DNA from: Pseudocolwellia sp048296855
GTDB taxonomy: Bacteria; Pseudomonadota; Gammaproteobacteria; Enterobacterales; Alteromonadaceae
Strand: one strand, 5' to 3'
Length of the DNA stretch: 64,000 nucleotides
Assembly (NCBI GenBank): GCA_048296855.1
Contig: CP182631.1
Part shown: piece after piece, positions 35,743 through 45,131 of the stretch
Layout of the letters: each line of letters begins with the position of its first letter
How positions within the stretch are numbered: position 1 is the first letter of the stretch
Notes under the pieces: model-generated
Databases searched by the model: none
Told to the model about the DNA's origin: nothing
The model's input: only the letters and a program-made list of their open reading frames with translations
Made by a program: the position numbers and the translations under genes

Positions 35743-35856
35743 TCATTGATATTGATCGATAGTTCTTTTGTTATTTAATAAATATTGCCTTTACAAAAGA
35801 TGATTTTTATTCACAAAATAAGCTATTAATATAAATTAAAAAAATTAATCAATTTT

Positions 35857-38800
35857 ATGAATTCATCTAAATTCAGTTTCTCTAACATTTATATCATTCT
35901 ATTTTTATTTCTTTTTACTGCTATCAGCAACATTGCACTCTCTATAGAAATATCTAATAAACAATTTTCTCACTTTTCATTAGAAGACGGTTTATCACAA
36001 GCGACAGCTCAAACAATGCTTTATGATAGTCAAGGTTTTTTGTGGGTTGGAACCACAGACGGTCTAAATAAGTATGACGGTTATCAGTTTAAGGTGTACA
36101 GACATAATCCAGATGATAATAAGTCAATATCAAGTAATGATTTGATATCAAGTATGGAAGATTCTGCTGGTAATTTATGGTTTGGAACAAACGGGCAAGG
36201 TATTACTTTATTTGATAAAAAGACTGAAGGCTTTACACATTTTAAATTTTTAGAAAATGAATCAACAAGTCTCAGTCATGGTGTAGTTAAGTCCATTGCA
36301 CAAGACAAAAAAGGGGGGCTTTGGTTTGGTACTAAAAAAGGCTTAAACCATCTAATACGGCCATCTGATAAATTTATACATTTTAATCAGCCCCTAGAAA
36401 AGGGTATTAATGCTTCTGATTTAGATATCAATTATCTATTACCTGACAATAATAAAATTTGGATTGCTACGGCTAATAGTGGTCTATTTTATTTTGATTT
36501 GATTAACCAATCTTTTACGGCTATCCCAGTAGATAATGTTAGTTCTACTATTACCTCAATGGTTAAGTTTAACGATACTCAAATTATGTTAGGCACTGAT
36601 GATGGGGTTGCCTTTTTAGATATTAATTTACTCAAAGTTATTGCTCATAAACCTTTATCTATTTTAAAAGCTCAATACATTAGTTCGCTCTTATTAGAAG
36701 ATGATAACTTATGGATTGGCACTAAAAGTGGAGGGTATGTTTATAATGTTAAAAGTAAATCTCTCAGCCATTTTACTCATCAAGAAAATAAAAACAAAAG
36801 CTTAAGCCATGCAGAAATAACAACATTAACCAAAGATCGATTTGGAGGCGTTTGGGTTGGAACTTTTGTAAAAGGATTAAATCGTTTTGATAGATCTACT
36901 ATACAGTTTAACCATAGCAATATAGAAAATACCAGTTTATCAAGTAATATCGTTTTAAGCTTTTTAGAGAAAAAAAATAGATTACTTATTGGCACCTATG
37001 GTGGGGGGTTAAACATATATGACAGAAAAAGTAATACTTATGAACTCCGTAAAACAATAATAGATAACACCAATAGTATTTCAAGTGATGTTATAACTGC
37101 GTTAGTTGCCGAAAATGATAATACTTTCTGGGTAGGTACTATTGGGGGAGGAGTAAATAAATTTAATATAGTTGAAAATACTATGTCTCATTATGTAAAT
37201 ACTCCCGATAATTTAAAAAGTTTAAGTAATAATAATGTATTAACTCTATTTAAAAGTAAAACTGGAGAGTTATGGGTTGGAACTTGGGGAGGAGGACTAA
37301 ATAGATTTGACTATGAAGGCGATTATTTTAAACGTTATACCCATGAAGTAAATAATAAAAACAGTATATCAGATGATAGTATTTGGGCCATTTATGAAGA
37401 CAATAATGGTTTTTTATGGCTGGGTACAGAATCAGGAGGGCTAAATAAATTTGATCCTCAAACGAATATATTTACGCATTATTTGAATGATGTAAATAAT
37501 AAGAAAAGTTTAAGTCATAATTATGTTCTTTCCATTCTTCAAGCTAAAAATGGCACTTTATGGATAGGGACAAAAGGAGGGTTAAATAAATTTGATCCTA
37601 TATCTGAGTCTTTTATTCATTACAGAGAAAAAGATGGTTTAGCTAATGACAGTGTTGTAGGGATTATTGAAGATCTTGATGGCAATTTATGGCTGAGTAC
37701 AAATAAAGGACTTTCGAAGTTTAACCCTAAAACAGAACGTTTCAAGAATTATGATAATAACGATGGGGTGCAACATACTGAATTTAATGCATTAAGTTAC
37801 TATAAAAGCAATAGTGGCGAGATGTTTTTCGGTGGTGTAAATGGCTATAATCATTTTTATCCAGAAAATATAAAAGATGATACAAGCATACCTCAAGTAG
37901 TGTTAACTGATTTTTTTCTATTAAATAAACCCGTTAAAATAGCTAATAAGCATCATTTATTAAACGACACTGAATTAAATAGAATAAGATCCAATAAAAC
38001 AAAGCAACCAATAGAAGAAGATAACTTTTCTTTACCCGCCGCTATCAATGAACTAGATGAATTAACGTTAAGTTACCACGAAAAAGTGATCGCTTTTGAA
38101 TTTGCTGCACTCCATTTTGCTGAACCTATGAACAATCAATATGCCTATAAACTTGAAGGTTTTGATAGTGAATGGATTTATACCGATGCTAAAAACAGAA
38201 GGGCAACTTACACCAATATACCGGCTGGTAATTATGTATTTAAAGTTAAAGCCAGTAACGGTGATGGATATTGGAATGAAGAAGGTAAAACGATAAAGCT
38301 CAACGTTTTACCGCCTTTATGGGAAACTTGGTGGGCTTATACGTTATATCTTTTCGCTATTTTAGGGATTATCTTTTTCCTTATTTACCGCCAACATATT
38401 AAACATCTACGAGAGCAAGCTATTAACATTCGTTTAACCCGCGTAGATAAGCTTAAAGATGAATTTCTAGCAAATACTTCACACGAGTTACGTACACCGT
38501 TAAATGGTATTATTGGGTTGGCCGAGTCGCTTATCGATGGCGTTGCGGGTAAGTTACCCGACAAAGCAACGCACGATTTATCTATGGTTGTATCTAGTGG
38601 CTATCGTTTGTCTAACTTGATCAACGATATTTTAGATTTCTCTAAATTAAAAAATCACAGCTTAACTTTGCAAACAAAACCCATTGATTTATGCAGTATG
38701 GTTAATGTTGTTATTGCACTTTCTAAGCCTACAGTAAAAAACAAAAAACTTTTGTTAGTTAATAATATATCTGCAGATTTTCCGCCTGTTATGGCGGATG

Positions 38801-41800
38801 AAGATAGAGTACAACAAATATTATTTAATTTGATCGGCAATGCTATTAAATATTCATTAAGTGGAGAGGTGACCGTATCTGCTAATGTAATTGGTAAAAA
38901 AGCTTTTATACGTGTTAAAGATACGGGGATTGGGATTGAAGCATCAGAGTTAGAAAGTTTATTTGACTCGTTTAAGCAAGCTGAGCACACAGAACTAAAA
39001 TTAGAAGGTGGAACGGGGCTTGGCCTAGCTGTTACAAAGCAGTTGGTTGAATTGCATGGCGGCTCTATAGAGGTAAGCTCAATACCATTACCTGATGAAA
39101 ACCATGGAAGTTGTTTTAGTTTTTATCTCAATTTAGCCAGTAAAAAGGAAAAAGAATTAGCGGGGGAAAATCTAAAGGAGGTAAATGCATTAGAGCAACC
39201 GTTGAACGTTTTACAGCCTTTAGACGATGAAATAGATTACTTTTTTAATATGAGTGACTTCGATTTATCTTCAGACATAATAGATAAAGAAGACCGCACG
39301 TTTAGCATACTTATCGTAGATGATGACCCAATAAACCGTCAGGTTTTAGCTAACCATTTAATGCCTAAAGGTTACCAGCTAACTCAAGCTATAGGCGGCC
39401 AACAAGCACTTAATGTTATTGAAAAAGAGAGCGAGAACCTATCATCAGGGCAGCGACCATTTGATCTTGTATTACTTGATGTCATGATGCCTAAAGTGGA
39501 TGGGTATCAAGTTTGTCAAAAAATAAGAGAAACTTATTCTGTTAATGAGCTGCCGATAATATTCTTAACAGCAAAAAATCAGGTAGCTGATTTAGTCGAA
39601 AGTTTCTCAGCTGGCGGTAATGATTATCTAACCAAACCAATATCAAAATATGAACTGTTATCTCGGGTAGAAACACATTTGAAATTACTCGATATTAATA
39701 GAGATTTAGAACGACAAGTAAAAGAACGAACATTAGAGCTAGAGCATGCAATGGAAGCTAAAAGTGACTTTCTTGCAAAAATGAGTCATGAAATTAGAAC
39801 TCCAATGAATGCTATTATTGGTTTAAGTCATATCACCTTAAAAACTGAGTTAGATAAAAATCAGCGAGATTTACTTGAAAAAACTCAAGATGCTTCCCAC
39901 GCTTTATTAGGGCTTATTAATGATGTTTTAGATTTTTCAAAAATTGAAGCTGGTAAAATGGGCGTTGAATGTATCCCTATGACAATAGATACCCTCATCA
40001 GAAAAGCCAATAATATCTGTGCCTTGCGCGCTCATGCTAAAGAATTAGAATTAGTGGTTCAAGTACATAAAAATGTACCAGAACAAATAAAATCAGACCC
40101 CGTACGCTTACAACAAATATTGGTGAATTTAATTGGTAATGCGATTAAGTTTACTGAGCAAGGGCATGTTCATATTGAGGTTAAGCTGGTTGACGGTGAT
40201 CGTATGCCAGTAATAACTCATCCCATTTATAATAATGAAATTGATATTAATAATTTACACATGCTTGAATTTAGTGTGTCAGATACCGGTATCGGAATTA
40301 ATAAAGAATCAATTGAACAATTATTTAAATCATTTTCTCAAGCTGATAGTTCTATTACTCGTAAGTACGGGGGCTCTGGATTGGGCCTATCTATTTGTAA
40401 AGAATTAGCCGCTCTTATGGGGGGGAATATTTGGGTTGAAAGTGAAGAAGGTAAAGGAAGTAAGTTTAGCTTTACTGTGGCTTTTGAAGCACTTGAAAAT
40501 TCAATCTTCGCGCCTCAAAACTTACACTTAATGGATGAATTGAAAATATTGGTCGTGGACGATAATCCTATATGTTTAGATATTATTAGCGATGCGTTAA
40601 GTGAATATAATTGTAATGTGAGTATGACTAACGATGCAGTTAGCGCATTACAATTATTAAAAGAGCAAAATCTAGCAGGTAACCCGTTTGAGATTGTTAT
40701 TACTGATTGGAAAATGCCAGATGTTGACGGGATCGAGTTCGCTAAAATAATTAATCTAGAGCCTGATTATTATCATGTAAAAGCGGTGTTGATGGTAACC
40801 GCTTTTGATAAAAACAAAGCAATACCTATGGCTCAATCTGCGGGTATTGATGGCTTTATAGAAAAACCTGTTACTCCTACTTTATTATTAGAATCTATAT
40901 TAAATGTACTTAAATTAACGCCTGAGCAACGTGTTAATTGTTTAGATGTGTCAAAAGTAGACTATTCAAATAAGCATATTTTATTAGTTGAAGACAATGA
41001 ATTAAATCAACAAGTTGTTTTAGGCTTTTTAGAAGAAACAAAAGTAAATATAGATATAGCTAGTCATGGAAAAATAGCATTAGAGAAGTTAGCCAATAAA
41101 GCTTACGACTTAGTATTTATGGATGTTCAAATGCCAGTAATGGACGGAATAACGGCTACTCAAGAAATCCGCATTCAAGAGCAATTTAAAGATTTACCTA
41201 TTATTGCAATGACAGCACATGTTGTACCTGAGGAATTGAATAAATGTTTCGATGCCGGTATGAATGAGTACTTTACCAAACCCATAGATCCTAAAGCATT
41301 AATATCGTTACTTGCTAAATGGTTTAGCGTGCCAGAATCTTCATATATACCTGTTATACAGGAGGATTCTTTAATTAAATCAAATATTACAGAGCTTCCA
41401 CAAACCGAGCAAACACCGCACGATAAATTTATAAAGAATTTAACTGCGTTAAAAGTACTAAATGCAGATAAAGCTTTAACAAAAATGGAGGGGAGAGAAG
41501 AGATATTTAAAAAAATTGTCATTGGTTTTTATCAAAGTGCTCCCGATACCTTAAAATTAATTGAGCAGCAGTACAATGAACATTTATATAAAGATCTTTA
41601 TATTACGATCCATTCTTTAAAGTCTAACGCGGCGTATATAGGTGCATATGTATTGTCTGAGCTTGCAGGTGAGTTTGAATTATTGTTAAGTAGCTATAAC
41701 CCTGAGCTTAAGCTGGAGAAAACAAGTCTTATTGATATTGAAAAGTTGGTTAATCAAGTGTGCGCAGAGTTAAATATTATTTTGTTAGCTTGTTCACCTA

Positions 41801-42051
41801 TTGTGGATGAGTATTTAAGTGCTTCAAAAGTAAGTTCAGAAACATTATCGGTACAAGACATTAGTTATAATATGCTAAAGTTATTAAGAGAAGAGAATGC
41901 TGAAGTAGAAGATTTATTACCTGAGTTTATTCAGTCTACTCGCAACACTGAGTTTGAAATTGAGGCGAACAATATTGTTGATTATATTGAAGATATTGAG
42001 TACTCGAAAGCGATAACCCGTGTAAACTCTTTGAGAGAAAAAATGCTTTGA
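35857..42051 (+). CDS. Giant hybrid sensor: propeller domain, two kinase modules, three receivers, Hpt
   Basis: A 2064-residue inner-membrane sensor. Signal helix (10-28); a periplasmic two-component-regulator beta-propeller made of many repeats (W-x-G-T ... GLNKFD, about 35-700); a Y_Y_Y domain (about 740-810); a transmembrane helix (about 828-846). Then HisKA/HATPase module 1 (NTSHELRTPLNG, His about 874), receiver 1 (Asp about 1207), HisKA/HATPase module 2 (KMSHEIRTPMNA, about 1309), receiver 2 (ITDWKMPDVDG, about 1617), receiver 3 (FMDVQMPVMDG, about 1755) and Hpt (IHSLKSNAAYIG, about 1918). Two complete kinase cores in one chain are unusual. A diguanylate cyclase response regulator follows 37 bases later and is the likely output. 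Confidence 0.93.
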   Translation: MNSSKFSFSNIYIILFLFLFTAISNIALSIEISNKQFSHFSLEDGLSQATAQTMLYDSQGFLWVGTTDGLNKYDGYQFKVYRHNPDDNKSISSNDLISSMEDSAGNLWFGTNGQGITLFDKKTEGFTHFKFLENESTSLSHGVVKSIAQDKKGGLWFGTKKGLNHLIRPSDKFIHFNQPLEKGINASDLDINYLLPDNNKIWIATANSGLFYFDLINQSFTAIPVDNVSSTITSMVKFNDTQIMLGTDDGVAFLDINLLKVIAHKPLSILKAQYISSLLLEDDNLWIGTKSGGYVYNVKSKSLSHFTHQENKNKSLSHAEITTLTKDRFGGVWVGTFVKGLNRFDRSTIQFNHSNIENTSLSSNIVLSFLEKKNRLLIGTYGGGLNIYDRKSNTYELRKTIIDNTNSISSDVITALVAENDNTFWVGTIGGGVNKFNIVENTMSHYVNTPDNLKSLSNNNVLTLFKSKTGELWVGTWGGGLNRFDYEGDYFKRYTHEVNNKNSISDDSIWAIYEDNNGFLWLGTESGGLNKFDPQTNIFTHYLNDVNNKKSLSHNYVLSILQAKNGTLWIGTKGGLNKFDPISESFIHYREKDGLANDSVVGIIEDLDGNLWLSTNKGLSKFNPKTERFKNYDNNDGVQHTEFNALSYYKSNSGEMFFGGVNGYNHFYPENIKDDTSIPQVVLTDFFLLNKPVKIANKHHLLNDTELNRIRSNKTKQPIEEDNFSLPAAINELDELTLSYHEKVIAFEFAALHFAEPMNNQYAYKLEGFDSEWIYTDAKNRRATYTNIPAGNYVFKVKASNGDGYWNEEGKTIKLNVLPPLWETWWAYTLYLFAILGIIFFLIYRQHIKHLREQAINIRLTRVDKLKDEFLANTSHELRTPLNGIIGLAESLIDGVAGKLPDKATHDLSMVVSSGYRLSNLINDILDFSKLKNHSLTLQTKPIDLCSMVNVVIALSKPTVKNKKLLLVNNISADFPPVMADEDRVQQILFNLIGNAIKYSLSGEVTVSANVIGKKAFIRVKDTGIGIEASELESLFDSFKQAEHTELKLEGGTGLGLAVTKQLVELHGGSIEVSSIPLPDENHGSCFSFYLNLASKKEKELAGENLKEVNALEQPLNVLQPLDDEIDYFFNMSDFDLSSDIIDKEDRTFSILIVDDDPINRQVLANHLMPKGYQLTQAIGGQQALNVIEKESENLSSGQRPFDLVLLDVMMPKVDGYQVCQKIRETYSVNELPIIFLTAKNQVADLVESFSAGGNDYLTKPISKYELLSRVETHLKLLDINRDLERQVKERTLELEHAMEAKSDFLAKMSHEIRTPMNAIIGLSHITLKTELDKNQRDLLEKTQDASHALLGLINDVLDFSKIEAGKMGVECIPMTIDTLIRKANNICALRAHAKELELVVQVHKNVPEQIKSDPVRLQQILVNLIGNAIKFTEQGHVHIEVKLVDGDRMPVITHPIYNNEIDINNLHMLEFSVSDTGIGINKESIEQLFKSFSQADSSITRKYGGSGLGLSICKELAALMGGNIWVESEEGKGSKFSFTVAFEALENSIFAPQNLHLMDELKILVVDDNPICLDIISDALSEYNCNVSMTNDAVSALQLLKEQNLAGNPFEIVITDWKMPDVDGIEFAKIINLEPDYYHVKAVLMVTAFDKNKAIPMAQSAGIDGFIEKPVTPTLLLESILNVLKLTPEQRVNCLDVSKVDYSNKHILLVEDNELNQQVVLGFLEETKVNIDIASHGKIALEKLANKAYDLVFMDVQMPVMDGITATQEIRIQEQFKDLPIIAMTAHVVPEELNKCFDAGMNEYFTKPIDPKALISLLAKWFSVPESSYIPVIQEDSLIKSNITELPQTEQTPHDKFIKNLTALKVLNADKALTKMEGREEIFKKIVIGFYQSAPDTLKLIEQQYNEHLYKDLYITIHSLKSNAAYIGAYVLSELAGEFELLLSSYNPELKLEKTSLIDIEKLVNQVCAELNIILLACSPIVDEYLSASKVSSETLSVQDISYNMLKLLREENAEVEDLLPEFIQSTRNTEFEIEANNIVDYIEDIEYSKAITRVNSLREKML

Positions 42052-42088
42052 ATTTAATAACCCATATCAATGTGAATAAAGGTCAATT

Positions 42089-42994
42089 TTGGAACAATCA
42101 ATTTTAATTGTAGATGACGACAAGTCGAATAGAAAAATTTTAAAAGACTTACTACAAGAGCAAGCTAAAATTATTTTTGCTAAAAATGGTATGCAGGCTA
42201 TAGAGCTGGCTAAAAAACACTTACCAGACTTAATTTTACTGGATGTGATCATGCCTGATTTATCTGGTTTTGAGGTGATTGATGTTATTAAAAAAACACC
42301 TGAAACTATGAATATCTCGGTAATTTTTATTACCGGTTTAGCCAATAATGATGATGAAGCTAAAGGGTTTGATTTAGGTGGTTGCGACTACATTTATAAA
42401 CCCTTTAAACCTAATATTGTTATTGCTCGTGTCATGATGCATTTAGAATTAATTAATCAACGTAAAATACTTCATGACATTGCCCATTTAGATGCGTTAA
42501 CTGGTGTTTTTAATCGTCGTCAAATGGATGTAGTACTTAAAGATGAGGTTGTAAAAAATCAAGCTAATGAAGCAACCATGATGATAGCCTTGATTGATAT
42601 CGACTTTTTTAAATTATATAACGATAACTATGGCCATGGAGCGGGCGATATAGCATTAAAGCAGGTGGCTACAGCGTTAAAAGAAGCTTGTACTTGTAGA
42701 GAGTACTTTGTAGCTCGTTATGGAGGTGAAGAGTTTGTTGTTATTTTTCCAAATTGCAATATGACGTCAGCACGAGAGCTGATCGAAAAAATGATGCAAG
42801 CTATTCATTTAAAAGCGATAAAACATGAATATTCAAATGTTGCTGAACAACTTACATTAAGTATTGGTGCTGTTTTACTTAATGGAAAAAATTCAAAACT
42901 TACGGAACTTGAAGCATTAAATAAAGCTGACGAATTATTGTACGACATTAAATCTAACGGCCGTAATAGAATTAATATCGTCCCTCTTAATTAG
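42089..42994 (+). CDS. Response regulator diguanylate cyclase (REC-GGDEF)
   Basis: A receiver (1-120; ILIVDDDKSNRK, phospho-site LILLDVIMPDLSG, KPF) plus a GGDEF domain with an intact active motif RYGGEEF, so it probably makes c-di-GMP. The residues where the inhibitory I-site RxxD is normally found read CREY, so product feedback is probably absent. Translation starts at TTG 42089, with an AAGG site six bases upstream; no ATG fits. It follows the giant hybrid kinase by 37 bases and is probably its phosphorelay target. Confidence 0.92.
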   Translation: MEQSILIVDDDKSNRKILKDLLQEQAKIIFAKNGMQAIELAKKHLPDLILLDVIMPDLSGFEVIDVIKKTPETMNISVIFITGLANNDDEAKGFDLGGCDYIYKPFKPNIVIARVMMHLELINQRKILHDIAHLDALTGVFNRRQMDVVLKDEVVKNQANEATMMIALIDIDFFKLYNDNYGHGAGDIALKQVATALKEACTCREYFVARYGGEEFVVIFPNCNMTSARELIEKMMQAIHLKAIKHEYSNVAEQLTLSIGAVLLNGKNSKLTELEALNKADELLYDIKSNGRNRINIVPLN

Positions 42995-43019
42995 TTTTTT
43001 GGAGCCTGCCAATAAAGCA

Positions 43020-44249
43020 CTAATCAATAAAAGCATTTTTGAAAAACTTCATCAGATCTAAATTAAATTCTTCAGGCTTAACACAACTTTCTATTTGGTC
43101 GTTGTATTTGGGTTTACTTAAATCTAACTCTTCCATTGTTATGACTTGATTTAAACGAGTATTGTAAAAAACACGTACAAAAGGATTAAGTGGTTTGTTT
43201 TTATTTAGCTGACTGATTAGCCCAACCTTACCACTGTTTAATTTTACTAGGGTACCTATAGGGTAAAGTCCTAAACATTGAATAAACTGCTCTACTAATG
43301 CTTTATCATAACTATTCGGCGACTCACTAATCAGAATTTTAAACGCTTTTATTGGATGCATTCCTGCTTTATAAACTCGTTCTGCTGTCATAGCGTCGTA
43401 ACTGTCAACAATAGCTATCATTCGTCCATAAACAGATATTTCTTTAGCTGCGAGTTTGTATGGGTAGCCTTTGCCATCTAAACGTTCATGATGCTCTTTA
43501 ACCACTGACATAACGATATCTGGAAGGTTTGGTGTGTCTTCAAGTACCTTTACACCCAGTAATACATGAGTTTTCATTATTTCGTATTCTTCGTCAGTAA
43601 ATCTCCCAGGTTTATTTAATATATTATCAGGAATAAGTACCTTACCAATATCATGTAAAAATGCTCCTAAAGCTAATTCTTCCATCACTTTACGTTCTAT
43701 ATTCATGTGCTTGCAAAGTATAGTCATTAGTATCGAAACATTAAGCGAGTGCTCAACTAGATAGTCACCTTTAAACCTTAAACGAGACATACAAGAGAGG
43801 GCGTCTTGATTTCTAAATATTGAATCAACAATTGCGTTTGTACTTTCTTGAACTGCATCAGTATCTATAACTTTATTTAACGTAATATCGTGTAATATTT
43901 TTTCTTGTAAGAGTTTGGCGTTGTGATAAAGCTTGTTAGCTGTTTTTATTTCGGTATCGAGAGAAGTTGTCGATTCTTTAATAACTTTTTGGGGTGACGT
44001 TACTTCAGATGAGGCAATGTTATTCTTGTTTTTTTCTTCATCTTGTTTGGTTCTAGATGGATCTATTACTACGTAGTTAACATGAGATTTTTTCAGTTGC
44101 TCAATACTCGACTCTTTTAATATGTAGCCTTCAGATTTGATATTAACATCTTTATTTTTAGTAAAAATAGATAAAACATACATACCAATTTTTAATTGGC
44201 TTAAGGGGATTTTTTTTTGTTTTTCTAACACACTATCTGAGTTTGACAT
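43020..44249 (-). CDS. HD-GYP domain phosphodiesterase with DUF3391 N-terminus
   Basis: A 409-residue cytoplasmic protein. The N-terminal DUF3391 region (about 10-70, IPLSQLKIGMYV, is diagnostic) and a helical linker are followed by the HD-GYP domain with HDIGKVLIPDNILNKPG and HHERLDGKGYPYKLAAKE, all metal and GYP residues present. It is predicted to hydrolyse c-di-GMP. It lies convergent to the diguanylate cyclase gene with a 25-base gap, so synthesis and breakdown enzymes are genetically paired. Confidence 0.93.
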   Translation of the reverse strand: MSNSDSVLEKQKKIPLSQLKIGMYVLSIFTKNKDVNIKSEGYILKESSIEQLKKSHVNYVVIDPSRTKQDEEKNKNNIASSEVTSPQKVIKESTTSLDTEIKTANKLYHNAKLLQEKILHDITLNKVIDTDAVQESTNAIVDSIFRNQDALSCMSRLRFKGDYLVEHSLNVSILMTILCKHMNIERKVMEELALGAFLHDIGKVLIPDNILNKPGRFTDEEYEIMKTHVLLGVKVLEDTPNLPDIVMSVVKEHHERLDGKGYPYKLAAKEISVYGRMIAIVDSYDAMTAERVYKAGMHPIKAFKILISESPNSYDKALVEQFIQCLGLYPIGTLVKLNSGKVGLISQLNKNKPLNPFVRVFYNTRLNQVITMEELDLSKPKYNDQIESCVKPEEFNLDLMKFFKNAFID

Positions 44250-44431
44250 TTAAAATCCTAATTAAAACGTTTTAGTTATTATGAAACGAATCTTATTAAT
44301 AAATAGGTCAATTCATAATAAATTAATTATTAGGTCAATTATAGTTCATGATTGATATTTTTGTGATGGAATTACTGTTGTAATTTAGTTGAGGAAAAAT
44401 AGGGAATTATTATATGTATCAGGTTATTGTA

Positions 44432-44470
44432 AAAAGGCAACGTATCATTATAAATGAACGTTGCCTTTAT
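44432..44470 (-). terminator. Terminator of the leu operon
   Basis: Stem AAAGGCAACGT / ACGTTGCCTTT around a 13-base loop; on the minus strand the stem is followed by a T run (five T). It lies about 60 bases after the leuD stop. Confidence 0.8.
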
Positions 44471-44525
44471 TTATTTGTAGGGTATTACTCTTATTTTCTA
44501 AGCTAATTAATCATTGGAATTGTTA

Positions 44526-45122
44526 TTAAGCCCAGCTTGGACGTTTAGACTCAAAGTCTTCAATCATGTCTATTTTGTTTAATGTCCAGCCAACACTATC
44601 AACACCTTCAGCTAAGCAATACTTGTGGAATGTATTCATCTGAAAGTTAAAAGTTAAATCGCCACATGAAACACTTTGGCTAGGAAGATCAACCGTAATA
44701 TTGATGTTGTTAGCTTCTGCTGCTTCAAATAACTGCTGAATTTCATCATCAGTTAATTTAACTGGCACAATGCCTATGTTGATGCAGTTACCGTAAAAGA
44801 TGTCAGCAAAACTTGGTGCGATAATTACATCAAAACCAAATTCTTGTAATGCCCATGGAGCATGCTCTCGACTTGAACCACAACCAAAGTTTTCACGTGT
44901 TAATAATATACTCGCCCCTTTATATTGCGGGTAGTTTAAAACAAACTCAGGATTTTCTTGTGTGCCGTTATTGTCTAAATAACGCCAATCATTAAATAAA
45001 TGCTGACCAAAACCTATACGTTCTGTTTTTTGTAAAAATTGTTTTGGGATAATTTGGTCGGTATCTACGTTAGCCATATCTAACGGAGCAACTAAACCTG
45101 TATGTGATGTAAATTTTTCCAT
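44526..45122 (-). CDS. leuD: 3-isopropylmalate dehydratase small subunit
   Basis: Small subunit partner of LeuC, isomerising 2- to 3-isopropylmalate. It has the family N-terminus FTSHTGLVAPLDMANVDTDQIIPKQFL and the substrate loop GCGSSREHAPWAL. It is 198 residues, a normal length, ending the leuABCD operon with a nine-base gap after leuC. Confidence 0.97.
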   Translation of the reverse strand: MEKFTSHTGLVAPLDMANVDTDQIIPKQFLQKTERIGFGQHLFNDWRYLDNNGTQENPEFVLNYPQYKGASILLTRENFGCGSSREHAPWALQEFGFDVIIAPSFADIFYGNCINIGIVPVKLTDDEIQQLFEAAEANNINITVDLPSQSVSCGDLTFNFQMNTFHKYCLAEGVDSVGWTLNKIDMIEDFESKRPSWA

Positions 45123-45131
45123 TATTTGCTC

